Shown here: positions 35,035 through 44,931 of the stretch, piece by piece
Layout of the letters: the number at the start of each line of letters is the position of its first letter
How positions within the stretch are numbered: position 1 is the first letter of the stretch
Assembly: GCF_000568405.1 (NCBI RefSeq)
Contig: NZ_ARZY01000009.1
Coordinates: 1 to 64,000, forward strand
DNA length: 64,000 nt
Direction of reading: 5' to 3'
Source of the DNA: Catenovulum agarivorans DS-2
Lineage (GTDB): Bacteria > Pseudomonadota > Gammaproteobacteria > Enterobacterales > Alteromonadaceae
Position numbers and translations under genes: made by a program
The notes under the pieces: model-generated
What the model was told of the DNA's origin: nothing
Databases searched by the model: none
What the model saw: the letters and a program-made list of their open reading frames with translations, nothing else

Positions 35035-36948
35035 ATGAAAATTAAATCAGTTATCAAATTAGGTTTTACCGCTGCCATATCGGCAAGCTTAATTGCGTGT
35101 AATTCAGGCACTGAGCAAAGCCAAGATAAACAAACCAGTGCAGTGGCTGAAGCACAACCCAAGGCACAAACTAAACCAAATATATTATGGATTATAACGG
35201 ATGACCAAAGGCCTGATTCCGTTAGCTATTACAATCAACAAGTATTTGGTAGTAAAAATAGCCCACTGGGTCATGTAGAGTCGCCAAACATTGATAAGCT
35301 AGCAAGTGAAGGGGTTTTGTTTACCAAAGCATTTACCAATTCTCCCGTGTGTGGTCCGTCACGCGGGTCTATGGCGACTGGGCGTTATCCATTTAGAAAC
35401 GGCCATTACGCATTTGAATTAACCCATCAAGCGCCAGATTTTGTAACCCCTACAGTGTCGCAGACATTGCGTGAGCATGGTTATGGTACTTCTGTGTTTG
35501 GTAAAGAAGACGCGTACATTTTTAAATGGGGGCCGGGTCAAGGTTTTCACGATGCCAATTTATTTGATTATAAAGTGCACTTTAAACATGATTTGCAAAA
35601 AAATGGCTTAGGTGATTTGTTTGTAAAAGCCTCATACGATCACTCGTCTGGTACACCTGTTATGGCAGGTTTAACCGAAAATGTAATCTACCCAGATGGG
35701 ACAAAACGCAGTTACTTTTTAAAGCGCCAGAACGAGGAGCTAACTGCACAAGATATTGCCGAAAAGAACAAAACAGCCAAAGAGTTTGATTTGTTGCGGG
35801 CTTATACGCGCTATCAAAAGGACTTAATTTTAGCGGGTGAAAACCCACAACCGGCGGATAAAGCCGTAGATGCATACATAGTTAAAGAAATGCAAAACTA
35901 CTTGAATAATGCTGACAATGCCTTTACCACTAGTTGGGGCAAAGCGGCAACAGGCGCTGACAGTGCAAAACCACAGTTTGTGCAGTTAGGCTTCCATTTA
36001 CCGCATAGCCCAGTACTACCGCCAAAAGAATTTAGAGATAGGTTTAAAGACAAGGTTTACGATATCCCTAAATTTGAAAAATCAGAACTTGAGTATTTAC
36101 CTAAACAATTGCGTACCATTTATAATGCGATGAAAGTCGATGAAATGACTTATGCAGAAAAGCAAAAAGCCATTCAAGATTATTATGCGTTTTGTGCATA
36201 TGGCGACTATTTAATTGGCAAAGCAGTCGAAACTTTTAAGGCTTATAGCGAAGCACGTAACCAAGAATATTTAATTATATATACTGTGGGCGATCATGGT
36301 TGGCACCTAGGCGAGCAGGGCATAGAAGCCAAATTTGGCCCTTGGGTACAGTCGGTAGAAAATGCCGCAATAATTGTCAGCTCTGATAAATCACTGGTGC
36401 CAGCAGGCAAAGTTGTGACTGATTTAGTTGAGTTTGTGGATTTTGCACCAACTGTGCTTGCTGCTGCGGGTGTAGATATCCAACAAGACAAGTTTAATTA
36501 TTTAGACGGCTACAACTTAATTGACGTTATGAATGACAATGCACCAAAACGCGACTACGTGTTAGGTGAACTTAATCTAGTTGGAGGACCGCGAGCCTAT
36601 TTACATACAGAACGCTTTAGGTTTTCAATGCGTACCCGACCATTTAATGGTTTAGTCAATGCCGAAAGACTGGGTAAAGACGTTAAGTGGGCATTAGAGA
36701 CAACAGCCGAAGAAGCAGAAATGTCACTATACGATTTAAAAATCGACCCATTGGAACGACGCAACTTGGCCTACGATCCTGCTTACAAAGGTTTAGCTAA
36801 TTGGTTTAGAAATAAACTTGGCAACATTGTATTAGGTGATGGCCGCATAGAAGTTGATTGGTCAAAAGAAAACTCATACCACATCAGCACTTTTGCTAAA
36901 GGAGCGGATGATAAAGTGGCCAACATCCCACCACATTTAATTCCTTAA
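35035..36948 (+). CDS. Lipoprotein sulfatase (tandem copy 2)
   Basis: 637 residues, paralogous to the preceding gene. A lipobox ends SLIAC, then [20 protein letters not shown]. The modification site is CGPSR (Cys106) in [18 protein letters not shown]. Shared later motifs are [31 protein letters not shown] and [18 protein letters not shown]. Shared layout and motifs indicate a tandem duplication. Divergence in the middle ([20 protein letters not shown] against LDILRSYTRSQKNLIIGGV) suggests either different sulfate positions or partial redundancy. AAAGGT is the ribosome site. It is followed by a terminator. Confidence 0.88.
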   Translation: MKIKSVIKLGFTAAISASLIACNSGTEQSQDKQTSAVAEAQPKAQTKPNILWIITDDQRPDSVSYYNQQVFGSKNSPLGHVESPNIDKLASEGVLFTKAFTNSPVCGPSRGSMATGRYPFRNGHYAFELTHQAPDFVTPTVSQTLREHGYGTSVFGKEDAYIFKWGPGQGFHDANLFDYKVHFKHDLQKNGLGDLFVKASYDHSSGTPVMAGLTENVIYPDGTKRSYFLKRQNEELTAQDIAEKNKTAKEFDLLRAYTRYQKDLILAGENPQPADKAVDAYIVKEMQNYLNNADNAFTTSWGKAATGADSAKPQFVQLGFHLPHSPVLPPKEFRDRFKDKVYDIPKFEKSELEYLPKQLRTIYNAMKVDEMTYAEKQKAIQDYYAFCAYGDYLIGKAVETFKAYSEARNQEYLIIYTVGDHGWHLGEQGIEAKFGPWVQSVENAAIIVSSDKSLVPAGKVVTDLVEFVDFAPTVLAAAGVDIQQDKFNYLDGYNLIDVMNDNAPKRDYVLGELNLVGGPRAYLHTERFRFSMRTRPFNGLVNAERLGKDVKWALETTAEEAEMSLYDLKIDPLERRNLAYDPAYKGLANWFRNKLGNIVLGDGRIEVDWSKENSYHISTFAKGADDKVANIPPHLIP

Positions 36949-36960
36949 GTCCGACTAGAA

Positions 36961-36992
36961 CGCCCAAGGTTTTGAGCACTTTGGGCGTTTTT
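36961..36992 (+). terminator. Rho-independent terminator after the sulfatase operon
   Basis: CGCCCAA (36961-36967) pairs with TTGGGCG (36981-36987). The stem can extend by about three pairs including a G-U. A T-run to 36992 follows. Confidence 0.8.
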
Positions 36993-37100
36993 TAAATATC
37001 AAACCAAACCTTTGTCATTGATTTAACCGACTATCGTAAAACTTATCTAACTATACAATTGGTAACTACATATGGTTAACAAAATATAAAGTGTGGTTAC

Positions 37101-37889
37101 ATGACAATGACAAAATTAATCAAATATCTATTAGCGTTTACGCTATTCAATTCCGCTTTTGCACACAGTGCAGATGTACATAGCCCAGATTCAATTAAAG
37201 GTACGGTACTTATAACTGGGGCAAACCGAGGTTTAGGTTTTGCTCTGTCGCAGCATTTTATTGCCGATGGGTATAAAGTAATAGGTACAGCGCGCAAACC
37301 TGAAAAGGCACACGAGCTCAAGGCTTTGGGGGCTAAGGTTGTTCAGCTGGATGTAACCGACGATGTTTCAATCGAACAAATGGCGCTGACGTTAAAAGAC
37401 ACACCTATCGATATTGTGGTTAACAATGCTGGCTACATTGCAAATTTAGATCGTGGTTTTGAGTCATTTAAAAACACCAGTCGGCGCGATTTTTTACTGA
37501 CCTATAATGTCAACGCTGTTGGCCCTTTTATGGTGACGCGAGCGTTATTGCCCAACCTGATGTTGTCTACCAGCAAGGTGAAAAAGGTGGTCAATATTTC
37601 ATCACACGGTGGCATAGTTAATCGTCCAAAAGTGAATGGTATATATTCGTACGACCCAACCAAAACCGCGCTCAATAAAATAACCATTGATATGTCAAAA
37701 GACCTCCAGCAATTCAATATAGCAGTTGTGGCGCTTGCACCAGGGCATAACAAAACCGATATGGGTGGGGAAAACGCTAAATTAGAACCAGAGTTTTCAA
37801 TGGGTAAAGCCAAAGAGGTGATTAAAGGTTTATCCATGCAAGACACGGGAACCTTTGTGGGTTATTCAGGCTTTTCAATTAAGTGGTAA
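37101..37889 (+). CDS. Short-chain dehydrogenase/reductase with an N-terminal export signal
   Basis: 262 residues. The SDR landmarks are intact: cofactor loop TGANRGLGFALS, NNAGYI, catalytic Ser in VVNISSHGG, and YxxxK as YDPTK. Unusually, the first 22 residues (LIKYLLAFTLFNSAFAHSA) look like a Sec signal peptide, although NAD(P) enzymes normally act in the cytoplasm. Either the protein is exported or the start lies downstream. There is no later Met near the fold, since GTVLITGANRG begins at about residue 34. The nearest family members reduce carbonyls such as keto sugars. The next gene is close enough for coupling. An odd gene that should be checked for localisation. Confidence 0.8.
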   Translation: MTMTKLIKYLLAFTLFNSAFAHSADVHSPDSIKGTVLITGANRGLGFALSQHFIADGYKVIGTARKPEKAHELKALGAKVVQLDVTDDVSIEQMALTLKDTPIDIVVNNAGYIANLDRGFESFKNTSRRDFLLTYNVNAVGPFMVTRALLPNLMLSTSKVKKVVNISSHGGIVNRPKVNGIYSYDPTKTALNKITIDMSKDLQQFNIAVVALAPGHNKTDMGGENAKLEPEFSMGKAKEVIKGLSMQDTGTFVGYSGFSIKW

Positions 37890-37894
37890 TTAAT

Positions 37895-39178
37895 ATGAAT
37901 TTATTTAATCGATTAACCCAAATTGAACCTGAAGAAACAAAAGGGGCTTTATTGTCTTTTCTGTTTATATTTTTGTTGATGACATCTTACATGATTCTAA
38001 AACCAGTACGCGATGCACTGCCGAGCGACTGGGGAGATGTAAGCCGCGCAACTCAATGGACCTATACGTTTGTCTTCGCGACCATAGCCGTTATGCTATA
38101 CAACTTTTGTGCAGCCAGAATGACCATTCGAAAGTTGGTGCCTTGTGTATTTATTGCTTTCGCTGGCAGTTTTATGGCTATTTTCTCTGCTTATAAATTA
38201 GGGATTGATGTTAATTTTTTAGGCAAAGTTTTTTATGTATGGAGCAGTGTGTTTAGCTTGTTTCATATCTCGGTATTTTGGAGTTTTGTCTCACAACATT
38301 ATTCTAAATCGCAAAGTAAACGCACCTTTGCTTTTATCAATACTGGCGCCAGCGCAGGGGCAATATTAGGGCCATTAACGGTTATTTTATTGTCTGAAAC
38401 TATGAGCATTGAAAATGTGCTAGTGGTAACAAGTGTCGTACTGTTATTAAGCTTGCCGATTATTGCGATATTAAACCGCCATTTCGACTCAATTGGGGCG
38501 AACAATAGCGCTTCAGAGCAACTGCAAACTAACCCATTTTCTGGTTTAAAAGAGCTAATCGAAAGCAAAAAACTACTTGGGCTCGCGAGTTTTATCTTTT
38601 TAATGACTGGGGTGAGTGCGTTTTTTTACACAACACAAAGTGACGTATTGGCTGCATTTGATCGTGCAGAAAGACAACAAATGTTGGGCAGCATTGAGCT
38701 TGTGACCAATACATTAACTATTTTGTTGGGCTTGTTTGTATCGAACCGAATTTTCCAAAAATTTGGCATATCTGCCAGTTTATCTTTTGTCCCTTTTGCA
38801 ATTGCTGGATTAATGCTGTTGTTAAGTGCCAACCCTGTGGTGTTATTTGTGTTGGTATTAGTGGTTGTTCGCCGAGCGGGTAACTATGCCATTGTCCGAC
38901 CAGCCCGAGAGGTCTTGTTTACTGCAGTAGATAAAGAGGCGCGCTTCAAATCTAAACCTATTATCGATATTGCAATTTACCGCGGCGGCGACGTGTTTTG
39001 GATTTGGACCATAGCTTTTATTGGCGATGGCTATTTAGGTTTTACCACAGCTGAAAAGATTATTTTTGGGGCTGTTGTGGCGCTCTCTTGGGGATTAGTG
39101 GGGGCATACATAGGTAAAAAACATGACCAAGTAGAAAAACAAGAATTGAACTATAACAGTGCGACTGACGCTGCTTAG
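37895..39178 (+). CDS. NTT/TLC-like MFS membrane carrier
   Basis: About 427 residues with 11-12 hydrophobic helices. TSYMILKPVRDALPSDWGD early on and RRAGNYAIVRPAREVLFTAV later resemble the ADP/ATP (NTT/TLC) carrier branch of the major facilitators, a group that also contains uncharacterised bacterial members outside parasites. It may move a phosphorylated or nucleotide-like compound, but nucleotide exchange is not assumed. GTG at 37883 overlaps the SDR end and is a possible alternative. I chose the ATG. The operon continues 18 bp on with the propeller glycosidase. Confidence 0.75.
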   Translation: MNLFNRLTQIEPEETKGALLSFLFIFLLMTSYMILKPVRDALPSDWGDVSRATQWTYTFVFATIAVMLYNFCAARMTIRKLVPCVFIAFAGSFMAIFSAYKLGIDVNFLGKVFYVWSSVFSLFHISVFWSFVSQHYSKSQSKRTFAFINTGASAGAILGPLTVILLSETMSIENVLVVTSVVLLLSLPIIAILNRHFDSIGANNSASEQLQTNPFSGLKELIESKKLLGLASFIFLMTGVSAFFYTTQSDVLAAFDRAERQQMLGSIELVTNTLTILLGLFVSNRIFQKFGISASLSFVPFAIAGLMLLLSANPVVLFVLVLVVVRRAGNYAIVRPAREVLFTAVDKEARFKSKPIIDIAIYRGGDVFWIWTIAFIGDGYLGFTTAEKIIFGAVVALSWGLVGAYIGKKHDQVEKQELNYNSATDAA

Positions 39179-39196
39179 TTTGGCCGGAGGAAATAT

Positions 39197-40282
39197 ATGC
39201 AAAGCATAAATATAAAAAATAAATTGGGAATGTGGGCTGCTTTATTGATAACGCTCGCGTCTAACACAGTCAAAGCCAATAACACTGACACCTATAATTT
39301 AACTGCGGCTATGCAGCCAGTGTCAGAAGAAAATATATTTCATGATAAAGACTACTACAACTGGGGTTCAACCATAGTCAAAGGCGACGATGGCAAATAC
39401 CATTTGTTTTACGACCAAATGCCGAAAAAACATGGGTTCTACTCGTGGTTAACTGATGGCATTGTCTCACGTGCTGTGTCTGATAGCCCAACGGGACCGT
39501 GGAAAAAAGTTCAAGAAGTTTTGGCAGGGCGCGGCGATGGTTATTGGGACCAATATACAGTTCACTGTACAAAAGTGTATAAGTTTGATGGTAAATATTA
39601 TCTTTATTACATGTCGACCAACTCTGGCATTATGGATTTAACCGAAGCTCAACTGGATGAAGTTCGCCATGGCAAATGGAAACCAGACAATCTAAGGGGT
39701 ATGTTACGCTTAAATCAACGCATAGGCGTTGCGGTCGCAGATAACATTGAAGGGCCGTGGAAACGTTTTAGTCGACCTTTGTTTGAACCGCAACTTCCAA
39801 TAGCCAATCAATCGAATAACGTCACAGTGACTAAACGCCCTGATGGTGGATATTTAATGATTATTCGTGGTGATCAGCCAGATCAAAAACCAAACGAGAT
39901 AGTCCGTATGCAAGCCGTTTTGTTGGCTGATAATCCATTGGGCCCTTGGAAAATGCAGTCAAAACCTGTGGTGGTAAATTATAACTCGGAAGATCCTGAA
40001 GTTTGGTACGACGAAGAGCGCAAGCGCTATTATAATTTGTATCATGCGTTCGGTTATATGGGCATGCTCACTTCCACTGATGGTTTAAACTGGCACAGAG
40101 CCCAACATTACAAAGTGGCCGACAAGGAATACACCACAACGGATGGAAAAACGGTTAAAGTGCATCGCTATGAGCGTATGGGGATCTATTTAGAGGATGG
40201 CAAACCTGCAGTGATGACAGCTGGAATATTCTTAAAAAATGGCGATACACATTCTTTGTTTATTCCACTAAAAGCTGATTAA
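39197..40282 (+). CDS. Exported five-bladed beta-propeller glycosidase (GH43/GH117-like)
   Basis: 361 residues with a signal peptide (LGMWAALLITLASNTVKA). Repeated blade motifs are DSPTGPWKKV, NIEGPWKRF and NPLGPWKM, the usual propeller-blade ends of GH32/43/62/117-type enzymes. Possible acids are Asp in YYNWGSTIVKGDDGKY and DGYWDQYTVHCTKVYKFDGK, and Glu in YNSEDPEVWYDEE. The sequence does not match the GH117 anhydrogalactosidases that I can recall, so the family is left open. Likely an exo-enzyme removing a terminal sugar from agar or porphyran oligosaccharides. GGAGG precedes the ATG. Operon with the NTT-like carrier. Confidence 0.75.
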   Translation: MQSINIKNKLGMWAALLITLASNTVKANNTDTYNLTAAMQPVSEENIFHDKDYYNWGSTIVKGDDGKYHLFYDQMPKKHGFYSWLTDGIVSRAVSDSPTGPWKKVQEVLAGRGDGYWDQYTVHCTKVYKFDGKYYLYYMSTNSGIMDLTEAQLDEVRHGKWKPDNLRGMLRLNQRIGVAVADNIEGPWKRFSRPLFEPQLPIANQSNNVTVTKRPDGGYLMIIRGDQPDQKPNEIVRMQAVLLADNPLGPWKMQSKPVVVNYNSEDPEVWYDEERKRYYNLYHAFGYMGMLTSTDGLNWHRAQHYKVADKEYTTTDGKTVKVHRYERMGIYLEDGKPAVMTAGIFLKNGDTHSLFIPLKAD

Positions 40283-40320
40283 TCTCGTTTAGCTTTAGTT
40301 TATACGGATATACTTAAGGT

Positions 40321-40344
40321 GCAGCAATGTTGGCGCATTGCTGC
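40321..40344 (+). terminator. Hairpin after the propeller glycosidase gene
   Basis: A 9-bp perfect inverted repeat (GCAGCAATG at 40321-40329, CATTGCTGC at 40336-40344) has a 6-nt loop. It lies 39 bp after the stop. The following TAATTT is only weakly T-rich, so termination may be partial. Confidence 0.6.
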
Positions 40345-40412
40345 TAATTTCCCATTTGGCAATAGCCTAAGGTTTTATTTTGTTTGTATGGTTTATTGAT
40401 TTTGAGCGTTAG

Positions 40413-42551
40413 ATGATTTTGATTCGTTGGTTAACAAAAATGCTGATTTTAATTGCAACTAATGTGTTGTTGTATGTGGGTTGCACAAACATTGCCCTTG
40501 CGAATTCAACAACTGCTAGAGCTCAAGATATAGTTGATCCAATCAATCCACAAGTTTGGTTGCAACTACAGCACAACCATCAGCAAAATTTGTCTAGCTG
40601 GCCAGTCACTCGCATTGAGCAACTGAAAAAACTTGAGCAGGCACTTACCTGGAAAATTGCCCAACTACCGCGGCATTGCCCAATAATTCCGGACAAACGT
40701 TTAGGTTATCATTCAACACTAGAGCTAGCTGGCAGCGGCCAAGGTGATCACCATATTATCGAATTTATTTTTGATAAATCTTACATGCTAGAAGCGCTAA
40801 CACTGGTTCCAGCACTCAATCCACTTAAACCTTACGGCGGTTCTTATGCGTTTCCTGCAAGGTTTAAAATTGAAGTTGCAAAAGATCACGAAAAATCCTT
40901 CACTCGTATTGTTGATTGGTTTGAATCCGACTTTCCAAATCCTGACACTTACCCTGTATATTTTAACAATATCAACCAGCAAGCGAATAAGTTACGCATT
41001 ACTGTTCCAGCTAAAACGGCAGAACAAAGCAACGTGCATTTTGCCCTCGGTGAAGTTTTTATCTGGGCGAAAGACCCTCAAACAGGTGACACAATTAACC
41101 TACTGCAAAACCCGGATGTACAAATAAAAACCTTGGCGAGTTTTGAACAAACAACCAAATGGAACCCAGAATATTTGACCGATCAGCATACAAGTTTGGG
41201 TTTTGCGATCAGTGAACAGCAATCGGACACAGCTGATTTTTTGTTTACTGCAGAGAATGAATTGGGTGTTGATCACCAAGTCGAATTGATGCTTGAGTTG
41301 CCACAAGCTATCAGCATTAAAAAGATACAGGTATGGCCTGCAAAGCCGAGTGGTAATTTGTTGTTACCTGATTTTGCCTTTCCAGCGAGTATTCAGATAT
41401 CGGCTGCTGAATCAGCAGATTTTAATTCAGCACAAATACTCGAACCCACAACCACAGGTGAGCAATTTGGCACTTTGTATTCGGTAAATACGGCCAATAA
41501 AAAAGTTAAATATATCCGTATTCAATTAGCGGATTTGCAGCAATTGAATAATCAATGGGTGTTAGGTTTAGGTGAAATTGCGATAGTGGCCAACAATGGT
41601 CAGTTGGTTAACAACGCAACAATCAAATCTAAAGGTTTACCGCTGGATGCGAATGCACAATTGAATCGATTATTAGATGGCTACGTGTGGGGACGTACAA
41701 TTTTAACCGAGCAACAATGGTTAAAAGGTTTAGCGAAACGTCGGCCGCTCGACCAACAACTTAAACAGGTTAAAAATGAATTAGCTGCAGCGCATTCTTA
41801 TTGGCAATGGTTGTTGTCGCAATTGACTATAGTTGGTCTAGTGTTGTTGTTTTTATTGCTGTTGCTAGCGGTACTTTTTTATCAAAAATCACAGCGCAAT
41901 CGTGCGTTGATTAAACATTCTGAGCGGATAAATCGAGATTTACATGACGAAGTGGGCAGCAGTTTAGGCGGTATTACCTTATTGGCTGATTCATTGGCTC
42001 AAGGCCATAGTCAGTCGGGTGAGCTATTAAAAAATGAATTGGATGAATTGTCACTTATGGCGCGAGAGGCAAATGCGTCATTGCGAGAAATAGTTTGGCA
42101 TAGTAAAGGTGATTCATGTTTATTACCCGACTTATTGCAATCATTATTTGAACGGGCACAGCGAGTTTTACGCAATGTAGTGGTTGAACAAAAACTAGCA
42201 GAACATTGCCCGAAAATTAAAGTCTCGACCGCCGTGAAGAAGCATCTATCGCTGTTTTTTAAAGAAGTGATTAACAATTGTGCACGGCACTCCGGCGCGA
42301 CTCATTTAAGCTTAATTGCACGCTGCGAGCATGGCTTTTTAATCCTTGTAGTAGAGGACAATGGATGTGGCTTTAACCCTGATGATATTCACGATGGATG
42401 GGGGTTAAAAAACCTTCAAGCGCGGGCTGAAGAATTGTCAGCCGATTTAAAAATATCGGCTGTGCTAAACCAAGGTGTGCGTATTGAACTCAAAATTGAT
42501 TTAAACACCTTGAGCCTGCAGCTAGGTGATAGTTATCAAACGTCAAATTAG
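40413..42551 (+). CDS. Sensor histidine kinase with periplasmic discoidin-like domains
   Basis: 712 residues. A signal or first membrane segment (MLILIATNVLLYVGC) is followed by about 430 periplasmic residues. Two beta-sandwich (F5/8-type C, galactose-binding-fold) modules can be seen: residues about 85-225 (HHIIEFIFDKSYMLEALTLV, PARFKIEVAKD) and about 265-400 (HQVELMLELPQAISIKKIQV, FPASIQISAAE). A second membrane helix (LTIVGLVLLFLLLLLAVLFY) leads to a HisKA_3 kinase with DLHDEVGSSLGGITLL (phospho-acceptor His511) and ATPase motifs NNCARHSGA and VEDNGCGFNPDD. It likely detects galactan oligosaccharides and phosphorylates the response regulator 9 bp downstream. Confidence 0.85.
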   Translation: MILIRWLTKMLILIATNVLLYVGCTNIALANSTTARAQDIVDPINPQVWLQLQHNHQQNLSSWPVTRIEQLKKLEQALTWKIAQLPRHCPIIPDKRLGYHSTLELAGSGQGDHHIIEFIFDKSYMLEALTLVPALNPLKPYGGSYAFPARFKIEVAKDHEKSFTRIVDWFESDFPNPDTYPVYFNNINQQANKLRITVPAKTAEQSNVHFALGEVFIWAKDPQTGDTINLLQNPDVQIKTLASFEQTTKWNPEYLTDQHTSLGFAISEQQSDTADFLFTAENELGVDHQVELMLELPQAISIKKIQVWPAKPSGNLLLPDFAFPASIQISAAESADFNSAQILEPTTTGEQFGTLYSVNTANKKVKYIRIQLADLQQLNNQWVLGLGEIAIVANNGQLVNNATIKSKGLPLDANAQLNRLLDGYVWGRTILTEQQWLKGLAKRRPLDQQLKQVKNELAAAHSYWQWLLSQLTIVGLVLLFLLLLLAVLFYQKSQRNRALIKHSERINRDLHDEVGSSLGGITLLADSLAQGHSQSGELLKNELDELSLMAREANASLREIVWHSKGDSCLLPDLLQSLFERAQRVLRNVVVEQKLAEHCPKIKVSTAVKKHLSLFFKEVINNCARHSGATHLSLIARCEHGFLILVVEDNGCGFNPDDIHDGWGLKNLQARAEELSADLKISAVLNQGVRIELKIDLNTLSLQLGDSYQTSN

Positions 42552-42560
42552 AGGTAAATA

Positions 42561-43196
42561 ATGGCTATTAATGTTTGGGTGGTAGAAGATGACGCGAGCT
42601 ATCGTCGTACCTTGGTTAAAGTTTTAACGAATGATCCAACTATTGCTCAGTGTCGTGCATTTCCGTCGTGTATTGAATTATTTGATACACTAGCCAATAC
42701 CGTACAACCCGATGTCATATTGATGGACTTAGGTTTGCCACGATTGGGCGGTGTTGAAGGTATTATTCAATTGCGCCAAACACACCCTGATTTGGTGATT
42801 GTGGTGCTAACGGTTTTCAGTGAAAAAGAAAAAGTTTTAGAAGCGATTGATGCGGGGGCTGCTGGCTATTTGCTAAAGTCAGCAAGCAGTGAACAAATCG
42901 TCAAAAACCTCCACGATGTCATCAAAGGGGGCTCAGTGTTGAGCCCTGAAATTGCCAAAATCGTGTTGCAAAACATTCGCAAAACCGCGCCTGAACCTGA
43001 GTTCAATTTAGCTGCCCGCGAAATTGAAGTACTTGAACAGTTGTCGCAAGGCTGCAGCGTAAAAGAAATTGCTCGTAACCTTGATATCTCCCACAGCACA
43101 GTCTCAACTTATCTTGCTAGAATTTATTCTAAGCTGCAAGTGCAGTCGCAGTCAGGTGCGGTTGCCAAAGCGCTGCGAAGTGGGATTATCAGTTAA
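42561..43196 (+). CDS. NarL/LuxR-family response regulator
   Basis: 211 residues. The receiver domain has the acidic pocket VVEDDAS, the phospho-acceptor Asp56 in ILMDLGLPR, Thr in VVLTVFSEKEK, and the Lys of GYLLKSAS. The C-terminal LuxR helix-turn-helix is LAAREIEVLEQLSQGCSVKE, IARNLDISHSTVSTYLARIY. It is the partner of the upstream discoidin-domain kinase (9-bp gap). Its regulon probably includes the sulfatase/TonB genes, but no site can be pointed out. It is convergent with a sulfatase gene 12 bp beyond its stop. Confidence 0.9.
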   Translation: MAINVWVVEDDASYRRTLVKVLTNDPTIAQCRAFPSCIELFDTLANTVQPDVILMDLGLPRLGGVEGIIQLRQTHPDLVIVVLTVFSEKEKVLEAIDAGAAGYLLKSASSEQIVKNLHDVIKGGSVLSPEIAKIVLQNIRKTAPEPEFNLAAREIEVLEQLSQGCSVKEIARNLDISHSTVSTYLARIYSKLQVQSQSGAVAKALRSGIIS

Positions 43197-43208
43197 TTCA
43201 ATTGATGT

Positions 43209-44834
43209 TTAATCGCTTATAGGATCATGTTCACTATGGTAAACATCAAACCTTGGCAATATGTCATTTAATAAATCGCGCTCTTGCTTGTGTTTATCAG
43301 ACACCTGACTCCAATCATTTATAGAGGTAAAGCTGGTTAGGTCTTTAGGTGTTGAACTGACATCCCACCAGTCGTTGTTGCCGTCTTTCATTAGGTTAAA
43401 GCCGCGAATAAGTGTCATATCTTGTTTATAGGCGTATATCCAATCTCTGTGTTTATTGCTGTCTGTGGTTAAATACGGCCATAAACTTTTGCCATGAATT
43501 TCATAATCTTCAGGTATTGGTTGCCCCATAATATCCGCTAAGGTCGGCAGTACATCCGCAATGGACAATAGAATAGATTGTTTGCCTTGCTTAGTGAGTT
43601 GTTGACCTGGTGCATAGACAATAAACGGAACATGAGTACCTTGCTGTTTTACATGTATATGTTTGCCATAACCACTGGTACCGTTATCGGCGGTAATTAT
43701 AAAAATGGTGTCGTTTTCTATCCCCATTTTTTGCAGTTTTTGCTGATACAACCACACTTGGTAGTCTAAATATTCTATATGGGTGTGAATACCAGGCTCG
43801 GTAACTGTGCCATTGAGTTGATACTGGCCTTTTTCGCCGGTGATATTGGGTTGTACGCGGGTATATTTTTCTCCATCCCAATTTACTATTGGTGTGCCTG
43901 GCCATTTGTCTTTTGATTCTGGCTGTAAAAAGTCAAAGGCGTCGTGACCTAGGTGCGTAGTATGGTAGACAAAAAATGGTTTGTCTTGTGCATGTTGGCG
44001 GTCGATAAAGTCAAAAATAAAGTCTAACTCAACATCTGGACCATAAGTATTAACCCCATAGTTTGCGATAGATTCTGGGGTATTTGGCCAATACTCCAAA
44101 CTAGATTTAGCGCTAGGATGATTCATTAGTTGTACGTTTGGTTTCCAATACCAGCCTTGTTGCACGTAACTGCGGCCTTGAATTTTTTTACCTGAATCAA
44201 CATTAAATAATTCACGTTGGCCATTTACTTTTCTGGCATGTACGCCAAAAGTTGTATGCTCACTTAATTCGGGATAGTTGGTACCTGGGGTAAATACGCC
44301 TTCGTCAAATCCATATACACTGTGATCAGTTGAATGACCCATTTGAGTTTTACCTGCCCAAATGGTTTTATAGCCTGCTTGTTGTGCAATGTGGCCGATT
44401 TGTAATGGGCTGGTTTCGTATAATCGGGTAGGTCGTTTTTTTCCGTTTTCATCTGTTACTTGGCCATAATCTTTGTTGTGCCACCACTTATGCAATGAGG
44501 CATAGCGGCCAGTCATCATCATAGCTCGACTAGGTGAACAAACTGTAGCCGCCCAAGCAGTTTCTACAAAAACGCCTTGCTCTGCCATTTGGCTCATTAC
44601 TGGAATGTCGGCAAGTTTCGCTTTGTCGTCAGTCGTTTTGCCTCGGAAACCAGACCATTTAGACGATTGATACATGGCAAATTCACGCGCACTAATATCA
44701 TCTGCATAAATGAGTATGATATTGGGCTTTTTGTCCTGTTGGTTGTTTTTGTTGGCCATTTGAGTGTCAGCTTGATGACTGCATGCGCTTAAAAGTAAGC
44801 TGCATGCTAGAGCCGTAATTGTGTGTTTTAGCAT
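43209..44834 (-). CDS. Lipoprotein sulfatase (S1 family)
   Basis: 541 residues. A lipobox (SLLLSAC) precedes [20 protein letters not shown]. The modification site is CSPSR (Cys99) in [18 protein letters not shown]. The substrate pocket includes [12 protein letters not shown] (the usual GKWH-like motif is GKTQMGH here). [20 protein letters not shown] supplies metal ligands. It is a different S1 subgroup from the tandem pair. It is convergent with the response regulator and separate from the lipoprotein gene upstream on its strand. A galactan sulfate is the likely target. Confidence 0.87.
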   Translation of the reverse strand: MLKHTITALACSLLLSACSHQADTQMANKNNQQDKKPNIILIYADDISAREFAMYQSSKWSGFRGKTTDDKAKLADIPVMSQMAEQGVFVETAWAATVCSPSRAMMMTGRYASLHKWWHNKDYGQVTDENGKKRPTRLYETSPLQIGHIAQQAGYKTIWAGKTQMGHSTDHSVYGFDEGVFTPGTNYPELSEHTTFGVHARKVNGQRELFNVDSGKKIQGRSYVQQGWYWKPNVQLMNHPSAKSSLEYWPNTPESIANYGVNTYGPDVELDFIFDFIDRQHAQDKPFFVYHTTHLGHDAFDFLQPESKDKWPGTPIVNWDGEKYTRVQPNITGEKGQYQLNGTVTEPGIHTHIEYLDYQVWLYQQKLQKMGIENDTIFIITADNGTSGYGKHIHVKQQGTHVPFIVYAPGQQLTKQGKQSILLSIADVLPTLADIMGQPIPEDYEIHGKSLWPYLTTDSNKHRDWIYAYKQDMTLIRGFNLMKDGNNDWWDVSSTPKDLTSFTSINDWSQVSDKHKQERDLLNDILPRFDVYHSEHDPISD

Positions 44835-44873
44835 GATGTTCTACTTCGTTGGTGGTTGTTGTTAGGATTGTTG

Positions 44874-44903
44874 GTAAAAAGAGCCGCTCGTTCCTTGAGC
44901 GAC
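44874..44903 (-). terminator. Rho-independent terminator after the FG-GAP lipoprotein gene
   Basis: A GC-rich 7-bp stem (one G-U pair) has a 6- to 7-nt loop. On the minus strand it is followed by TCTTTTT. It lies about 30 bp past the stop of the gene at 44932. Confidence 0.72.
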
Positions 44904-44931
44904 TTCAACGACAAGATGTTTTATCTGACGT

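Noticed and set aside
37895-39178. Calling the carrier a nucleotide transporter
   Set aside because: Only general similarity to the NTT/TLC branch is seen, and no nucleotide-binding evidence exists.
39197-40282. Firm GH117 anhydrogalactosidase assignment
   Set aside because: The propeller motifs fit several families, and the sequence does not match the GH117 proteins I can recall.
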